A stretch of 64,000 bases of DNA from Campylobacter sp. CNRCH_2014_0184h (GTDB lineage: Bacteria; Campylobacterota; Campylobacteria; Campylobacterales; Campylobacteraceae): NCBI RefSeq assembly GCF_025772985.1, contig NZ_JAKMTB010000002.1:211720-275719 (forward strand). The letters are read 5' to 3'. Under the pieces are notes generated by a model, which ran no database searches, was not told where the DNA came from, and saw only the letters and a list, made by a program, of their open reading frames with translations. A program made the position numbers and the translations under genes. Below are positions 47,902-57,692 of the stretch, in pieces; position 1 is the first letter of the stretch, and every line of letters begins with the position of its first letter.

Positions 47902-49124
47902 CGGTCTATCTCACCTAAAACTATATTAATACTTCCTAAAATCGCCACCGCATCAGCCAAATATGACCCTATAAGCATTTCTTCTAAAAACGCACAGTGA
48001 AAAAAGCTTGGGGTTCTAGCTCTTAATCTATATGGTCTACCGCTACCATCTGAGTGGATAAAAAATCCAAGTTCGCCTTTTGGACTTTCAGTTGGCGCAT
48101 ACACCTCTCCTTTTGGTGGCTTTAAGCCTTGGGTTACTAGAACAAAATGTTGCATAAGCGAATAATTTTGTGTCATGATTTGCTCTTTTGAAGCGCTTAC
48201 ATACTCAGGATGATTGCATAAAATTTCAGGCGGAGTATCTTGATAAAGCTTAGCACATTGAACTAAAATTTTCAAACTTTCTCTAAATTCTTGCATATAA
48301 ACTTTATATCTTGCATAAGAATCACCCATTTTAGCCACAGGCACGCCAAAATCTACCTCATCATAAAGCAAATAAGGCTCTTCTTTTCTAACATCATAAG
48401 CAATCCCGCTTCCTCTTAGCATAACCCCGCTACAACCCCAACTTAGCGCTTGTTCTTTACTTACCACTCCTACATTTTCAGTTCTTGCACGCCAAATTCT
48501 ATTATCATCAAGCAAGGCTTCATAATCTTTTATATCATTTGGAAATTTATTGCAAAATGCTAAAAGCTCATCTAAAAAACCTTCAGGTAAATCAAGCATT
48601 ACCCCACCTATTCTCATAGATGAATGTGTAAGTCTTGCCCCACAATATTTTTCTATTAAATCAAGCACATATTCACGCTCTCTAAAGCAGTATAAAAATA
48701 CTGTCATCGCACCAATATCAAGAGCATGTGTAGCAAGCCATAACAAATGCGAAGCAATGCGGTTTAACTCAAGTAAAATCATCCTTATCACACTTGCTCT
48801 GCGTGGAATTTCCAAACCGCAAAGTTTTTCCACAGCAGCTACATAGGCATAATTATTTGCACTAGCTGCGATATAATCCATTCTATCAGTAGTTGGGATA
48901 AACTCTTGATAGATCATATTTTCAGCCATTTTTTCCATACCACGATGCATATAGCCTATACAAGGAGCAGCCTTAGTGATTTCTTCTCCATCAAGTTCTA
49001 AAATAAGGCGTAAATTTCCATGAGCACTAGGGTGTTGGGGACCAAGATTTACTATCATAGTACCATCTTCACGCTCAAAGCTTATATTTTCATAATAAGG
49101 TTTTAATTTAGTAGAAATTTGCAT
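47898..49124 (-). CDS. nuoD: NADH-quinone oxidoreductase subunit D
   Basis: NuoD is the 49-kDa-type subunit that forms the quinone pocket with NuoB. The 408-residue protein shows [22 protein letters not shown] with the quinone-contact His, [12 protein letters not shown], and the C-terminal FVLGEIDR-type end. It lies one base after nuoC. Confidence 0.97.
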   Translation of the reverse strand: MQISTKLKPYYENISFEREDGTMIVNLGPQHPSAHGNLRLILELDGEEITKAAPCIGYMHRGMEKMAENMIYQEFIPTTDRMDYIAASANNYAYVAAVEKLCGLEIPRRASVIRMILLELNRIASHLLWLATHALDIGAMTVFLYCFREREYVLDLIEKYCGARLTHSSMRIGGVMLDLPEGFLDELLAFCNKFPNDIKDYEALLDDNRIWRARTENVGVVSKEQALSWGCSGVMLRGSGIAYDVRKEEPYLLYDEVDFGVPVAKMGDSYARYKVYMQEFRESLKILVQCAKLYQDTPPEILCNHPEYVSASKEQIMTQNYSLMQHFVLVTQGLKPPKGEVYAPTESPKGELGFFIHSDGSGRPYRLRARTPSFFHCAFLEEMLIGSYLADAVAILGSINIVLGEIDR

Positions 49125-49125
49125 T

Positions 49126-49920
49126 TTATCTTCTCTTGTCTAAAATTTTTACTTGCGTTCTCTTGGCTTTTTTCACAAAAGGCACACCACCTTCTTCTTG
49201 ATATTCTTGTAGGTATTTATCTTCTCTTGGGGCTTCACCTTTACCAACCTCATGATAAATTCTGCTAAAATTTAGCGTGTCTTTTTCATCTACAAAACCT
49301 GGATCTCTATTTTCCTCACCTACAACCTCGCGATATTCTTTTCCAAAAATTTTATCTATCTCATACCATTTAGCAAATTCATCACCATGCAAAGGATAGC
49401 TTTTTAAAAAAGGATGTCCATACCAATCATCAGGCATTAAAAGTCTTTTTAAATTCGGATGATTGATGATGAAAATTCCAAACATATCATATATTTCTCT
49501 CTCACACCAATTAGCACCCTTAAAAACACTCATAACACTTTGAAGTCTTTCTTTTAAACCAACAAAAGTCTTTATTCTCACTCTTAAATTTTTCTCCATA
49601 TTTAAAAGCTGATAATATACTTCAAAACCTTGTTTTTGAGCGACAAAATCAATCGCACTTGCATCAGTAAAACAACTATAACCTAAATTTTTAAGCATGC
49701 TAAGAATAGCAACATTATCATCTTTATTTATTTCAATTACCCAAAAATCAAGCTCTATAAAAGAATTTTTTAACTCAAATTCTTGGCTTAAAATTTGATG
49801 ATCGCTCTCAAAAGCACTACTCTCTGTGCTTAGTTTTTTAGTTGCAGGTGCATGGTAAAATCTATCTTCATAATAATTTTTTAGCTGAGCATTTTTCTTA
49901 TCGCTATATTTTCTCATCAT
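49126..49920 (-). CDS. nuoC: NADH-quinone oxidoreductase subunit C
   Basis: This 264-residue 30-kDa-type subunit, separate from NuoD, has the signature [42 protein letters not shown]. An N-terminal stretch of about 60 residues is extra relative to short NuoC proteins. It is coupled to nuoB by ATGA. Confidence 0.97.
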   Translation of the reverse strand: MMRKYSDKKNAQLKNYYEDRFYHAPATKKLSTESSAFESDHQILSQEFELKNSFIELDFWVIEINKDDNVAILSMLKNLGYSCFTDASAIDFVAQKQGFEVYYQLLNMEKNLRVRIKTFVGLKERLQSVMSVFKGANWCEREIYDMFGIFIINHPNLKRLLMPDDWYGHPFLKSYPLHGDEFAKWYEIDKIFGKEYREVVGEENRDPGFVDEKDTLNFSRIYHEVGKGEAPREDKYLQEYQEEGGVPFVKKAKRTQVKILDKRR

Positions 49921-50414
49921 ATAAGCCTTTTTGGAGCTATTTTTCTGCTTGCTTTTTCTTTACGAATTCTTTTTTGCAAAATCATCAAAGCAAATTGAAA
50001 AGTTTCAGGGCGTGGGGCACAACCTGGCACATAAATATCAACAGGAATAATCCTATCTACCCCTTGAACAGTAGAATAGGTATTAAACATACCGCCGGTA
50101 TTTGCACAAGAACCCATAGAAATAACCCATTTAGGATCAGGCATTTGATCATAAAGTCTTCTTGTAAATTCAGCATGTTTTTTGCTTAAAGTACCCGCTA
50201 TAATCATTACTTCAGATTGTCTTGGACTTGCTCTAAAAATAGTTCCAAATCTATCAAAATCATATCTTGCACCACCTGCTGCCATCATTTCAATAGCACA
50301 ACAGGCAAGCCCATAAGATAGCGCCCATAAAGAATTACTCCTACCCCATTGCACTAACTTATCAACCGTAGTTAAAACAACTGGTGCATTGCTCATTTTT
50401 TGATACTCTGCCAT
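49917..50414 (-). CDS. nuoB: NADH-quinone oxidoreductase subunit B
   Basis: NuoB holds the terminal cluster N2 that reduces quinone. The 165-residue protein shows the tandem cysteines C38-C39 in [23 protein letters not shown] and the two other ligands in [12 protein letters not shown] and VPGCAPRPE. It overlaps nuoA by 22 bases. Confidence 0.98.
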   Translation of the reverse strand: MAEYQKMSNAPVVLTTVDKLVQWGRSNSLWALSYGLACCAIEMMAAGGARYDFDRFGTIFRASPRQSEVMIIAGTLSKKHAEFTRRLYDQMPDPKWVISMGSCANTGGMFNTYSTVQGVDRIIPVDIYVPGCAPRPETFQFALMILQKRIRKEKASRKIAPKRLI

Positions 50415-50812
50415 GCGAATGCTCCTTTTTTATAAGCGTATAAAAAACCTATTGCAAGCAATAAAATAAAAACAAATACTTCCACTAAGGCAAATAAAGA
50501 TAGGCTGTAATTTGAAAGCTCTGCGGTTAAATCTTTAAAAATCACTGCCCAAGGAAATAAAAATACTACTTCAATATCAAGCAAAATAAAAATCAATGCA
50601 AAAACAAAAAATTGAGAATTGATTTTATTTGCTTGCTTAGAAGCCATAGGCCCACACTCATAAATCCCAAGTCCGAGTTTTTTTCTATTATGAGAGGCGA
50701 GTTTGGAGCCTATTTTAGAAGAAATGTACACCAAAGTAAAAAATATAACACTTGCAATAACAAGCATTGCAAAGATGCCAAAGTATTGATGCTCTATAGT
50801 TGCGTGCGTCAT
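50393..50812 (-). CDS. nuoA: NADH-quinone oxidoreductase subunit A
   Basis: The 139-residue, three-helix subunit has YECGP (the quinone-site loop) and [19 protein letters not shown] choose the ATG at 50812, preceded by AAAAGG six bases away, over an in-frame TTG 18 bases upstream. It is the first gene of the nuo operon. The roughly 100 AT-rich bases before it carry a candidate -10 (TTATATAG) but none that I can fix. Confidence 0.96.
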   Translation of the reverse strand: MTHATIEHQYFGIFAMLVIASVIFFTLVYISSKIGSKLASHNRKKLGLGIYECGPMASKQANKINSQFFVFALIFILLDIEVVFLFPWAVIFKDLTAELSNYSLSLFALVEVFVFILLLAIGFLYAYKKGAFAWQSIKK

Positions 50813-50931
50813 AATAAACCTTTTATTCAAGCATAATTAAAATTTATTTTACTTTAACTTAGCTATATAAAAACTTATTATCAAAAAAATAATTTTTTAG
50901 GTATTTCAAAATGAAACAATTTTTATCTTTA

Positions 50932-51600
50932 TTATAAAAACACTTTTTTATGGCATATATCTTGTAAGATTTTTTCTTGATGAGAAATAAATATATAAGT
51001 AATATCATGCATTTTTTGAAAAGCGTGCAAATAGTTTAAAATTTTATAAGCAGTTACTACATCAAGCGCTGCTGTGATTTCATCTAAAATAAGTAATTTT
51101 GGCCTTAAAAGCAAAGCTCTAATCAAACCTAATCTTTGACTTTGACCACCACTTAACTTAGAGGGTTTTAAATTTAAAATATCTTTTTCAAGTTCAAAAG
51201 CATCAAAAAGTTTAAAAAGCTCTTCAAAATCGGGCTTAAGTTTAAAATTTTCATATACATCAAGTAAAAGTCTTTTAGTGCTTTTGTAAGGATTTAAAGC
51301 TAGCTTTTGATCTTGGAAAACATATTGAATTTTTTGGCGTAATTTTCTTTGAGTATTAAAATCTAAATTTAATATATTTTCATTTTCAAACAAAACTTCT
51401 CCAGTATTTGCTCGTTCAAGCATACAAAGAATTTTAGCTAGAGTGCTTTTACCACTACCACTTTCCCCACAAAGCAATAAATTTTCATTTTGATTTAAAG
51501 CAAAACTCACATCTTTAAAAACAAAAATTTCTTCTTCTTTTAAATACCAGTGTTTTTTAAATTTATAAGATTTGCTTAAATTTTTAACTTCTAAAAACAT
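50932..51600 (-). CDS. nikV: nickel ABC transporter ATP-binding protein NikV
   Basis: This ATPase of the peptide/nickel family powers one half of the importer. Walker A is GESGSGKS, the signature is LSGGQSQRLGLIRAL, Walker B is LLILDEITAALD. I start it at the ATG at 51600 (MFLEVKNLSK); two in-frame ATGs lie six and twelve bases upstream, inside the end of nikW. At about 222 residues it is short, lacking the oligopeptide-ATPase C-terminal region with its iron-sulfur motif. Assignment as nickel uptake rests on the C. jejuni NikZYXWV system. Confidence 0.85.
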   Translation of the reverse strand: MFLEVKNLSKSYKFKKHWYLKEEEIFVFKDVSFALNQNENLLLCGESGSGKSTLAKILCMLERANTGEVLFENENILNLDFNTQRKLRQKIQYVFQDQKLALNPYKSTKRLLLDVYENFKLKPDFEELFKLFDAFELEKDILNLKPSKLSGGQSQRLGLIRALLLRPKLLILDEITAALDVVTAYKILNYLHAFQKMHDITYIFISHQEKILQDICHKKVFL

Positions 51601-52357
51601 TTTCATTCTCATAAAGTTCTAGCAATTCTTTTGCAAAAGTTCCTTTTGGATTGCTTAAAAATTCTTTCATAGGCATTTGATAAAGCAAAGTTTTATCTTC
51701 TATGATGGCCACCTCATCGCAAAGCTCTTTAGCTAAATTTATATCATGCATGATGAAAATGAGATTTTTAAATTGCGTTTTTAGCTCTTTTAAAATAGCG
51801 ATGATTTTTTCTTCATTAGCTCTATCAAGAGAACTTGTAATCTCATCACACAATAAATACTTAGCCTCGCTTAACAAAGCTAGCGCTATTTGAATGCGTC
51901 TTGCCATACCACCACTTAACTGATATATAAAAGAATGCCACAAAAGATCATGATTTTTAAGCCCTAAGCACTCAAAATAATAAAAGGCCTTTTCTTTAAT
52001 CTCTTTTGTGGTTAAATTAGTATGAGTTTTTAAAACTATATTAAAATAACTTCCTATATCAACAAGAGGATAAAAACTCCCATAAACATCTTGAAAAAGC
52101 AAATTTATCTTAACTCTTAAGGCATTTAGTTCTTTTTCTTTTAATTTTAAAATATCTTTTTGATCTATCTGAAATTTTTGCGCATTAAGCTTATAGTGTT
52201 TATCAAAAAGCTTAATCATGCTTTTTAAAAGTAAGCTTTTTCCTGCTCCACTTTTACCCATGATAGCCAAAGCTTTACCATCTTCTAAATTAAGATTTAC
52301 ATCCTTTAGTAAGATTTTATCTTTAAAGCTAAGGTTAAGATTTGAAATTTCTATCAT
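51584..52357 (-). CDS. nikW: nickel ABC transporter ATP-binding protein NikW
   Basis: This is the partner ATPase, 257 residues. Walker A is GKSGAGKS, the signature is LSGGMARRIQIALALL, Walker B is LLCDEITSSLD. It overlaps the nikX stop by four bases and the nikV start by about 17 bases, as expected for a coupled five-gene operon. Confidence 0.86.
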   Translation of the reverse strand: MIEISNLNLSFKDKILLKDVNLNLEDGKALAIMGKSGAGKSLLLKSMIKLFDKHYKLNAQKFQIDQKDILKLKEKELNALRVKINLLFQDVYGSFYPLVDIGSYFNIVLKTHTNLTTKEIKEKAFYYFECLGLKNHDLLWHSFIYQLSGGMARRIQIALALLSEAKYLLCDEITSSLDRANEEKIIAILKELKTQFKNLIFIMHDINLAKELCDEVAIIEDKTLLYQMPMKEFLSNPKGTFAKELLELYENENVFRS

Positions 52358-53130
52358 GCTTTAATCTCTTCTTGTAAATCATTACCCAAAGCAAGCAAAG
52401 GCAAAATAAGCATAAGTATAAAGGCTACTGGAAAAACTATCATCCACCAAAATCCTAAAAACACAGCCTTGCTTGCTTCATTTAGCATATTTCCTAAACT
52501 TGGAGTCCAAAGCTCTACGCCCAAACCAAAAAAACTCAAAGTGGCTTCGCTTGTAATAGCATGAGCAATATTTAAAACAAAAAGCACAAAAAGCAAATTC
52601 CAACAAGCAGGCAAAAGTTCACTAAATAAAGCTTTCATCTTGCTAGAACCTAAAATGATAGCATTTTGATAAAACTCAAGTTTTTGAAATTTATTCAGTT
52701 GGGTATCAAGCACTTTTGCCACAAAAGCAAAATGCCCCAAAGCGATGATAAAAATCATACTCCACAAAGATCCTGCTAAAAAGCTTTGAAAAAACATAAT
52801 CACAAGCAAAGAAGGTAGCGCTAAAAGCATATCAAGCACCCTAGCAAAAAAAGCATAAGCAAAAAATCTTGTTAAAAACACATAAGCACAAGCAAAAAGC
52901 ACACTAAAAAATGCTGCCATTACCCCTACAAATAAAGAAACACGCAAGGCGTATAAAATACGTGTAAAAACATCCCTACCAAGTAAATCTGTACCAAAAA
53001 TATGATTTAAATTTGGGGCTATTTTAGCCTTACTTAAATCCACTAAATTTGGATCATAAGAACTTATTAAAGGTGCAAAAAGTGCTAAAATAAAACTTAG
53101 CAAAATCATCATCACACAAAACTTACGCAT
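52354..53130 (-). CDS. nikX: nickel ABC transporter permease NikX
   Basis: This 258-residue DppC/NikC-type permease has about six helices. The N-terminal FGTDLLGRDVFTRILYALRVSL is family-typical, and the EAA loop lies in EFYQNAIILGSSKMKALFSELLP. It is shorter than the usual 280 residues. It overlaps nikY by eight bases. Confidence 0.88.
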   Translation of the reverse strand: MRKFCVMMILLSFILALFAPLISSYDPNLVDLSKAKIAPNLNHIFGTDLLGRDVFTRILYALRVSLFVGVMAAFFSVLFACAYVFLTRFFAYAFFARVLDMLLALPSLLVIMFFQSFLAGSLWSMIFIIALGHFAFVAKVLDTQLNKFQKLEFYQNAIILGSSKMKALFSELLPACWNLLFVLFVLNIAHAITSEATLSFFGLGVELWTPSLGNMLNEASKAVFLGFWWMIVFPVAFILMLILPLLALGNDLQEEIKA

Positions 53131-54088
53131 TAGTAAACCTTGGATTAATCATCTTGCAAATTATTTCTACGATCAAATTTACAAGCACCACTACTAAAAT
53201 GCTAAAAATCACCACAGCTAGCACCACAGGATAATCTTTAAACAATATGCTTTTAATCACTAAATTTCCCACGCCCTCATAAGAAAACACACTTTCTACT
53301 ATATAAGTTCCCATTAAAAAACTCACAAAAGAAGCACCAAAATACGCAAGTATAGAACCAAAAGCATCTTTTAACACAAAGTGCAAATAAATTCTTGTTT
53401 TGCTAAGCCCTCTTGCAAAAGCACTTTCTATAAAGCTTTGATTTAAACTATCAATCAAACTTGTCCTTATAAAACGCACAAAAACAGCTAAATGCGAAAG
53501 CACTAAAGCACATACTGGTAAAAACAAATGCCACAAACGATTAAGCACATCATCTTCAAAGCCAATATCTGCAATAGCCGAACTTGGAAAAAGCTTAAAA
53601 AATACAGCAAAAACCAAAATAAGCATTAGCGATAAAGAAAAAGCAGGCAATGCAAAAAAACTCATCGTTGAAAAGGTAATAAATTTATCTAAAAAACTAT
53701 TTTTATAAAGAACACAAAAAAGTGCTAAAACCAAAGATAACATAAAAAGCACCAAAAAAGCTAAACTCCCTAGTATGATGGTATAGGGAAGTTTTTCTTT
53801 TAAAATCTCACTAACTTTTTCTCCACTGATTAAAGAGTAGGAAAAGTCGCCTTTCATGGCATTAAAAAGCCAATTTTCATACTGCTCTAATAAGGGCTTG
53901 TCTAAATTTAAATTACGCTCGATTTCTTCTTTTATTTTAATACTAGTTCCTTGAGGCACGCTAGCAAAAACCACGCTTCCTTTAGCATGATAAATCATCA
54001 CAAAGCATAAAAAACTTGCAAAAATCATCAAAAAAAACGCCCATAAAAGGCGTTTAAAAATGAGTTTTAACACTAATTTTTGCTCCAC
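53123..54088 (-). CDS. nikY: nickel ABC transporter permease NikY
   Basis: The 321-residue DppB/NikB-type permease has about six helices. It shows NLDKPLLEQYENWL after the first helix and the EAA-like loop SFIESAFARGLSKTRIYLHFVLKDA. It overlaps nikZ by 16 bases. Confidence 0.88.
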   Translation of the reverse strand: MEQKLVLKLIFKRLLWAFFLMIFASFLCFVMIYHAKGSVVFASVPQGTSIKIKEEIERNLNLDKPLLEQYENWLFNAMKGDFSYSLISGEKVSEILKEKLPYTIILGSLAFLVLFMLSLVLALFCVLYKNSFLDKFITFSTMSFFALPAFSLSLMLILVFAVFFKLFPSSAIADIGFEDDVLNRLWHLFLPVCALVLSHLAVFVRFIRTSLIDSLNQSFIESAFARGLSKTRIYLHFVLKDAFGSILAYFGASFVSFLMGTYIVESVFSYEGVGNLVIKSILFKDYPVVLAVVIFSILVVVLVNLIVEIICKMINPRFTNA

Positions 54089-55608
54089 TCATAAGCATTC
54101 CAAGTAAAACCTACTCCATGATGACCTAAAATGTGAGGTTTTATACCTTGGATATTTTTAGCAAAAACTAAAGGATAATCAATATAAGCTATAAATAAAA
54201 ACGCAGGATCATCTTGTAATGCATCAATAAATTCTTTATAGTGTTTTTTTCTTTCATTTATATCAAGCGAATTTCTAGCCTTTGTTAAAGCTTCATCAAC
54301 TTTAGCATTTTGATAATGGCCAAAATTCCATCCACTTGAGTTTAAAGCACTATCTTGAGAGCTTGCAAAAACTCTAAAGGTGTGAAAATCAGGATCATAA
54401 GGACTACCCCAACCCACTAAAAAACTATCAATTTTCGTATAATCAAAACTTCCACTTGGCTTAGCTACTGCTTTTGCTTTTATGCCAAGTTTTAAAAACT
54501 CACTTTGTAAGATATTTACCAAAGCCACTCTTAGCGGATCTTCACTCATAGCATACATTTCAAAGCTAAATTCTTTGCCATTTTTTTCTAAAATGCCATT
54601 TTTGTTTTTCACAAAGCCTGCTTTTGCTAAAAGCTCATTTGCTTTTTTTATATCATAAGCATAACTTGCAAATTCTTTAGGATTTGCCCATGATTTTTCT
54701 AAAGGATGATTTGCCACCTTTCCAAAAGAATGCAAAAGTGAATTTATAATAGCTTGTTTATCAATAGCGTAATTTAGCGCTAAACGCACATTTTGATCTT
54801 TTAAAAACTCATGATTAAGATTAAACATCAAAGCACGGTAATCAGCTGAAGGTTCTATAAGCATTTTAAAGTTTTTATCATTTTCAAAATTTGAAGCTAG
54901 AGCAAAATCAACCAAAGCCACATCAATAGAACCATTTTTAAGCTCAATAGCACTAATACTTGGATCTTTAATGTGTTTTAGTATGAGTTTTGGTGTTTTT
55001 ACTTTAGCTAAATGATAATTTTCATTTGCCTCTAAGATCATGTATTGACCTTTTTTCCATTGCTTTAGCTTATATGATCCTGTTCCTATAGGCATTTGAT
55101 TAAATTTAGTGGTATTTAAATTTTCTTTTTCAAGCAAGTGTTTTGGTAAAATCCCTACACTCAAAGCATCTAAAAATGCAGGAAAAGGCTTTGAAAGTGT
55201 GATAGACAAGTGATAATCATCGATGATTTTTACTTCTTTAACCGCATCAAAATTTACTTTTGAAGGCGAGTTTAACTTCTCATCTTTTAAAGCATTTATA
55301 CTAAATTCTACATCTTTAGCACTAAATTTAACCCCATCATGCCATAACACATCATCTCTTAAAGTAAATTCATAAACAAGCCCATCCTTGCTAACTTTCC
55401 AAGAACTAGCAAGATCAGGCGCTAGATTCATATTTTCATCAAAGCGCGTAAGCCCTGAAAACACAAGAGCAATCGCCACATCGTGATCTTCACTAAAAAG
55501 CGGATTAATACGCTCTGGTTCATTCTCCACTGCTATAACAATCGTATCTTTTGGCGTAGCAGCAAAAAGATTTAAAGCACAAAAAAGCATTAAAAAAAAT
55601 CGCAACAT
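54073..55608 (-). CDS. nikZ: nickel/peptide-type periplasmic binding protein NikZ
   Basis: This 511-residue SBP_bac_5 binding protein has a signal peptide (1-17, ending NLFA). Motifs are GLTRFDENMNLAPDLASSWKVSKDGLVYEFTLRDDVLWHDG and RLALNYAIDKQAIINSLL. In C. jejuni NikZ supplies nickel for hydrogenase (and, in urease-positive relatives, urease); it is also reported to bind several metals rather promiscuously. Related proteins carry peptides, so the ligand is inferred from synteny. It heads the operon with its own promoter. Confidence 0.85.
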   Translation of the reverse strand: MLRFFLMLFCALNLFAATPKDTIVIAVENEPERINPLFSEDHDVAIALVFSGLTRFDENMNLAPDLASSWKVSKDGLVYEFTLRDDVLWHDGVKFSAKDVEFSINALKDEKLNSPSKVNFDAVKEVKIIDDYHLSITLSKPFPAFLDALSVGILPKHLLEKENLNTTKFNQMPIGTGSYKLKQWKKGQYMILEANENYHLAKVKTPKLILKHIKDPSISAIELKNGSIDVALVDFALASNFENDKNFKMLIEPSADYRALMFNLNHEFLKDQNVRLALNYAIDKQAIINSLLHSFGKVANHPLEKSWANPKEFASYAYDIKKANELLAKAGFVKNKNGILEKNGKEFSFEMYAMSEDPLRVALVNILQSEFLKLGIKAKAVAKPSGSFDYTKIDSFLVGWGSPYDPDFHTFRVFASSQDSALNSSGWNFGHYQNAKVDEALTKARNSLDINERKKHYKEFIDALQDDPAFLFIAYIDYPLVFAKNIQGIKPHILGHHGVGFTWNAYEWSKN

Positions 55609-55637
55609 AAAAGACCTTTCTTATAAAATAAAGTGAA

Positions 55638-55643
55638 ATTATA
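55638..55643 (-). promoter_or_regulatory. -10 box for the nikZYXWV operon
   Basis: The minus strand reads GCGTTATAATTTC, a perfect TATAAT 30 bases before the nikZ ATG and just past the BCCT gene stop. No NikR-like palindrome was seen in the short gap. Confidence 0.55.
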
Positions 55644-55650
55644 ACGCTTT

Positions 55651-57594
55651 TTAATCATAAGCTTTGGTAAAAATTTCATTTTTATCATCAAATAAAAGTT
55701 GCAAATACCTCTCATACTGCTTTAGTATATCTACGATGATTTCTTGTTCGTTTAAATACTCTATATTATAACCATTACGCGAATCAGCAAAAAAAGTTTG
55801 TGGCTCAAAGATAAATTCTTTAGAATAAGTTGGCATAAATTTATCATCGATTATGCTTTGGCTTGCTTGTTTTTTTACTACTTGCACTCCATAGATAAAA
55901 TCTTTTGCAAATTCTTTTTTTATAATCAAACTTATACTTGATTTTTCTTGAACGATCTGTGTTTTTAAGCCGTAATTTTTTAGACTTTGGCTGAGTGATT
56001 CCATAGCATTTTTAACTTTGGTGTTTAAGAAATTTTGTATGTCTTGCTCTTTACTTTGTTTTAAAATTCTAGCTAGTCTTTCTTGCCAAAATTCCCCTGA
56101 AAAATACACACTACTTTGACTAAGCTTAGTTAAAGAGTAATTTACATCTACGATTAAACCCTTAAGCAGTGAAAAACACATCAAACAAAGCAAAAAGGCA
56201 AAAGGTAAGGCCACTATCATAGTGATACTTAAAATCGCCCCCAAACCACCTGAATACAGCAAAGAAGTAGCTAAAAGCGCAAGTACAAAACCCCAAAGGA
56301 TATTTTGCCATTTATATGGCTCATGAGCCCCACCACTGCTTAAAGAATTTAACACAAATATCCCACTATCTGCTGAAGTGATGAAAAATAAAGCTAAAAC
56401 CAAAAGTGCAAGCAAAGAGCTAAAATAAGAAAAAGAAAAATTTTGTAAAAAATAAAAAAGCAAGCTTTCAGGTGCTGAAGTAAAAGGACTTAAGATATCA
56501 TTAAAATTTAAAGCACTATTACCAAAAATGCTAAACCAAAGTATATTAAAACTAGTAGGCACTACAAGCACGCCAAAGATAAATTCCCTTATCGTTCTAC
56601 CACGAGAAATTTTAGCGATGAAAAAGCCCACAAAAGGCGCCCAACTAAGCCACCAAGCCCAATAATAAATAGTCCAGTTATTAAACCACTCTATATGCTC
56701 TTTTTCATAATAATAAGTCTTAAAGCTCAAAGAAATTAAATTTTGCAAATAATTGCCAATATTAGAGCTAAATTGCGAAAGAATTTGAATGGTATTTGTT
56801 GAAAAAAGTACAAAAAGCATTAAACACACTGCAAAAACCAAGTTTGCCTCGCTTAAAATTTTTAAGCCCTTTGTCAAACCACTAATCGATGAAAGCGTAG
56901 CTAAAGAAATGATGATGATTATAATCACGCTTTGTTCTAAAAAACTTTGTTCGTTTAAAATGCCTAAATTTAAAAAGCCAGCATTAAGCTGAGAAGCACT
57001 ATAACCAAGCGTAGTGCTAATGCCAAAAACCGTGACAATTAAAGCTAGCATATCGACTAAATTTCCCCAAAAACCATAAATTTTGTCTTTAAGCAAAGGG
57101 TAAAAAGCACTACGCAAGCTAAGAGGCATTTTATATCTAAAACCAAAATACGCCATAGCCAAAGCACATATCCCATAAATAGCCCATGGGTGAATTCCCC
57201 AGTGAAAGATAGTATGTAGCATAGCTTCTTCATCGCTTGTCTGCAAGGCTTTTTTATGTATAAGAGGTTCAGCCACACCAAAATACATAAGCCCCACACC
57301 CATACCCGTAGCAAAAAGCATAGCAAGCCATGAAGTGAATTTAAAATGAGGTTTTTCATCATCATCACCGAGCTTGATATCGCCAAATTTTGAAAGTGCG
57401 AGTGCTAGCATAAAACACACAAAAAAACTTACGCTTAGTATATAAAACCATGAAAAATTTGCAAAAATCCCGCTTTTTATATGATTGATAAAATCATTTG
57501 TAAGCTTAGGTAAGAAAATACAACTAAGACTTAAGATGATTATAATGCTAATGCTTGGGATAAAAACTGATTTTTTAAAACTTGTCTTTAGCAT
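55651..57594 (-). CDS. BCCT-family betaine/carnitine/choline transporter
   Basis: This 647-residue inner-membrane carrier has about 12 helices. Signatures are FATGMGVGLMYFGVAEPLIH, the aromatic substrate cage in the YYWAWWLSWAPFVGFFIAKISRGRTIREF stretch, and FFITSADSGIFVLNSLSS. A cytoplasmic tail of about 140 residues follows the last helix. It should import quaternary amines with sodium or protons, for osmoprotection. I start at the ATG at 57594, which has AAGGAG five bases upstream, instead of 66 bases further up. I do not recall a BCCT gene in C. jejuni. Confidence 0.92.
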   Translation of the reverse strand: MLKTSFKKSVFIPSISIIIILSLSCIFLPKLTNDFINHIKSGIFANFSWFYILSVSFFVCFMLALALSKFGDIKLGDDDEKPHFKFTSWLAMLFATGMGVGLMYFGVAEPLIHKKALQTSDEEAMLHTIFHWGIHPWAIYGICALAMAYFGFRYKMPLSLRSAFYPLLKDKIYGFWGNLVDMLALIVTVFGISTTLGYSASQLNAGFLNLGILNEQSFLEQSVIIIIIISLATLSSISGLTKGLKILSEANLVFAVCLMLFVLFSTNTIQILSQFSSNIGNYLQNLISLSFKTYYYEKEHIEWFNNWTIYYWAWWLSWAPFVGFFIAKISRGRTIREFIFGVLVVPTSFNILWFSIFGNSALNFNDILSPFTSAPESLLFYFLQNFSFSYFSSLLALLVLALFFITSADSGIFVLNSLSSGGAHEPYKWQNILWGFVLALLATSLLYSGGLGAILSITMIVALPFAFLLCLMCFSLLKGLIVDVNYSLTKLSQSSVYFSGEFWQERLARILKQSKEQDIQNFLNTKVKNAMESLSQSLKNYGLKTQIVQEKSSISLIIKKEFAKDFIYGVQVVKKQASQSIIDDKFMPTYSKEFIFEPQTFFADSRNGYNIEYLNEQEIIVDILKQYERYLQLLFDDKNEIFTKAYD

Positions 57595-57619
57595 GGTACT
57601 CCTTTTTTGGATAATTTTC

Positions 57620-57625
57620 ATTATA
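57620..57625 (-). promoter_or_regulatory. -10 box for the BCCT gene
   Basis: The minus strand reads TTATGGTATAATG, an extended TATAAT 26 bases before the ATG at 57594. It lies downstream of the terminator of the previous gene, so the transporter has its own transcript. Confidence 0.65.
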
Positions 57626-57667
57626 CCATAAGCTAAAAACGAGCAAAATTTAAAAAGCAAAAAATAA

Positions 57668-57689
57668 AAAAGGCTTTAATAAGCCTTTT
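57668..57689 (-). terminator. strong intrinsic terminator behind the pentapeptide-repeat gene
   Basis: Nine-base perfect stem AAAAGGCTT / AAGCCTTTT with a four-base loop lies four bases after the stop codon. In the minus direction TTTATTTTTTGCTTTTT follows. It isolates the restriction-modification cassette from the BCCT gene. Confidence 0.88.
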
Positions 57690-57692
57690 GAT

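Noticed and set aside
49842..50189. 115-codon plus-strand frame across nuoC and nuoB
   Set aside because: It runs against two conserved nuo genes and is a shadow.
44511..50812. Loss of nuoE and nuoF as a degraded operon
   Set aside because: All other nuo frames are intact and tightly coupled. The replacement genes are standard for this genus, so this is not decay.
50831..50931. Possible terminator of nikV (small GTTTCA/TGAAAT stem)
   Set aside because: The stem is only five or six weak pairs in AT-rich DNA; no firm call is possible.
57057..57386. 109-codon minus-strand frame inside the BCCT gene
   Set aside because: It is a frame-shifted shadow of membrane helices; the BCCT frame is intact and conserved.
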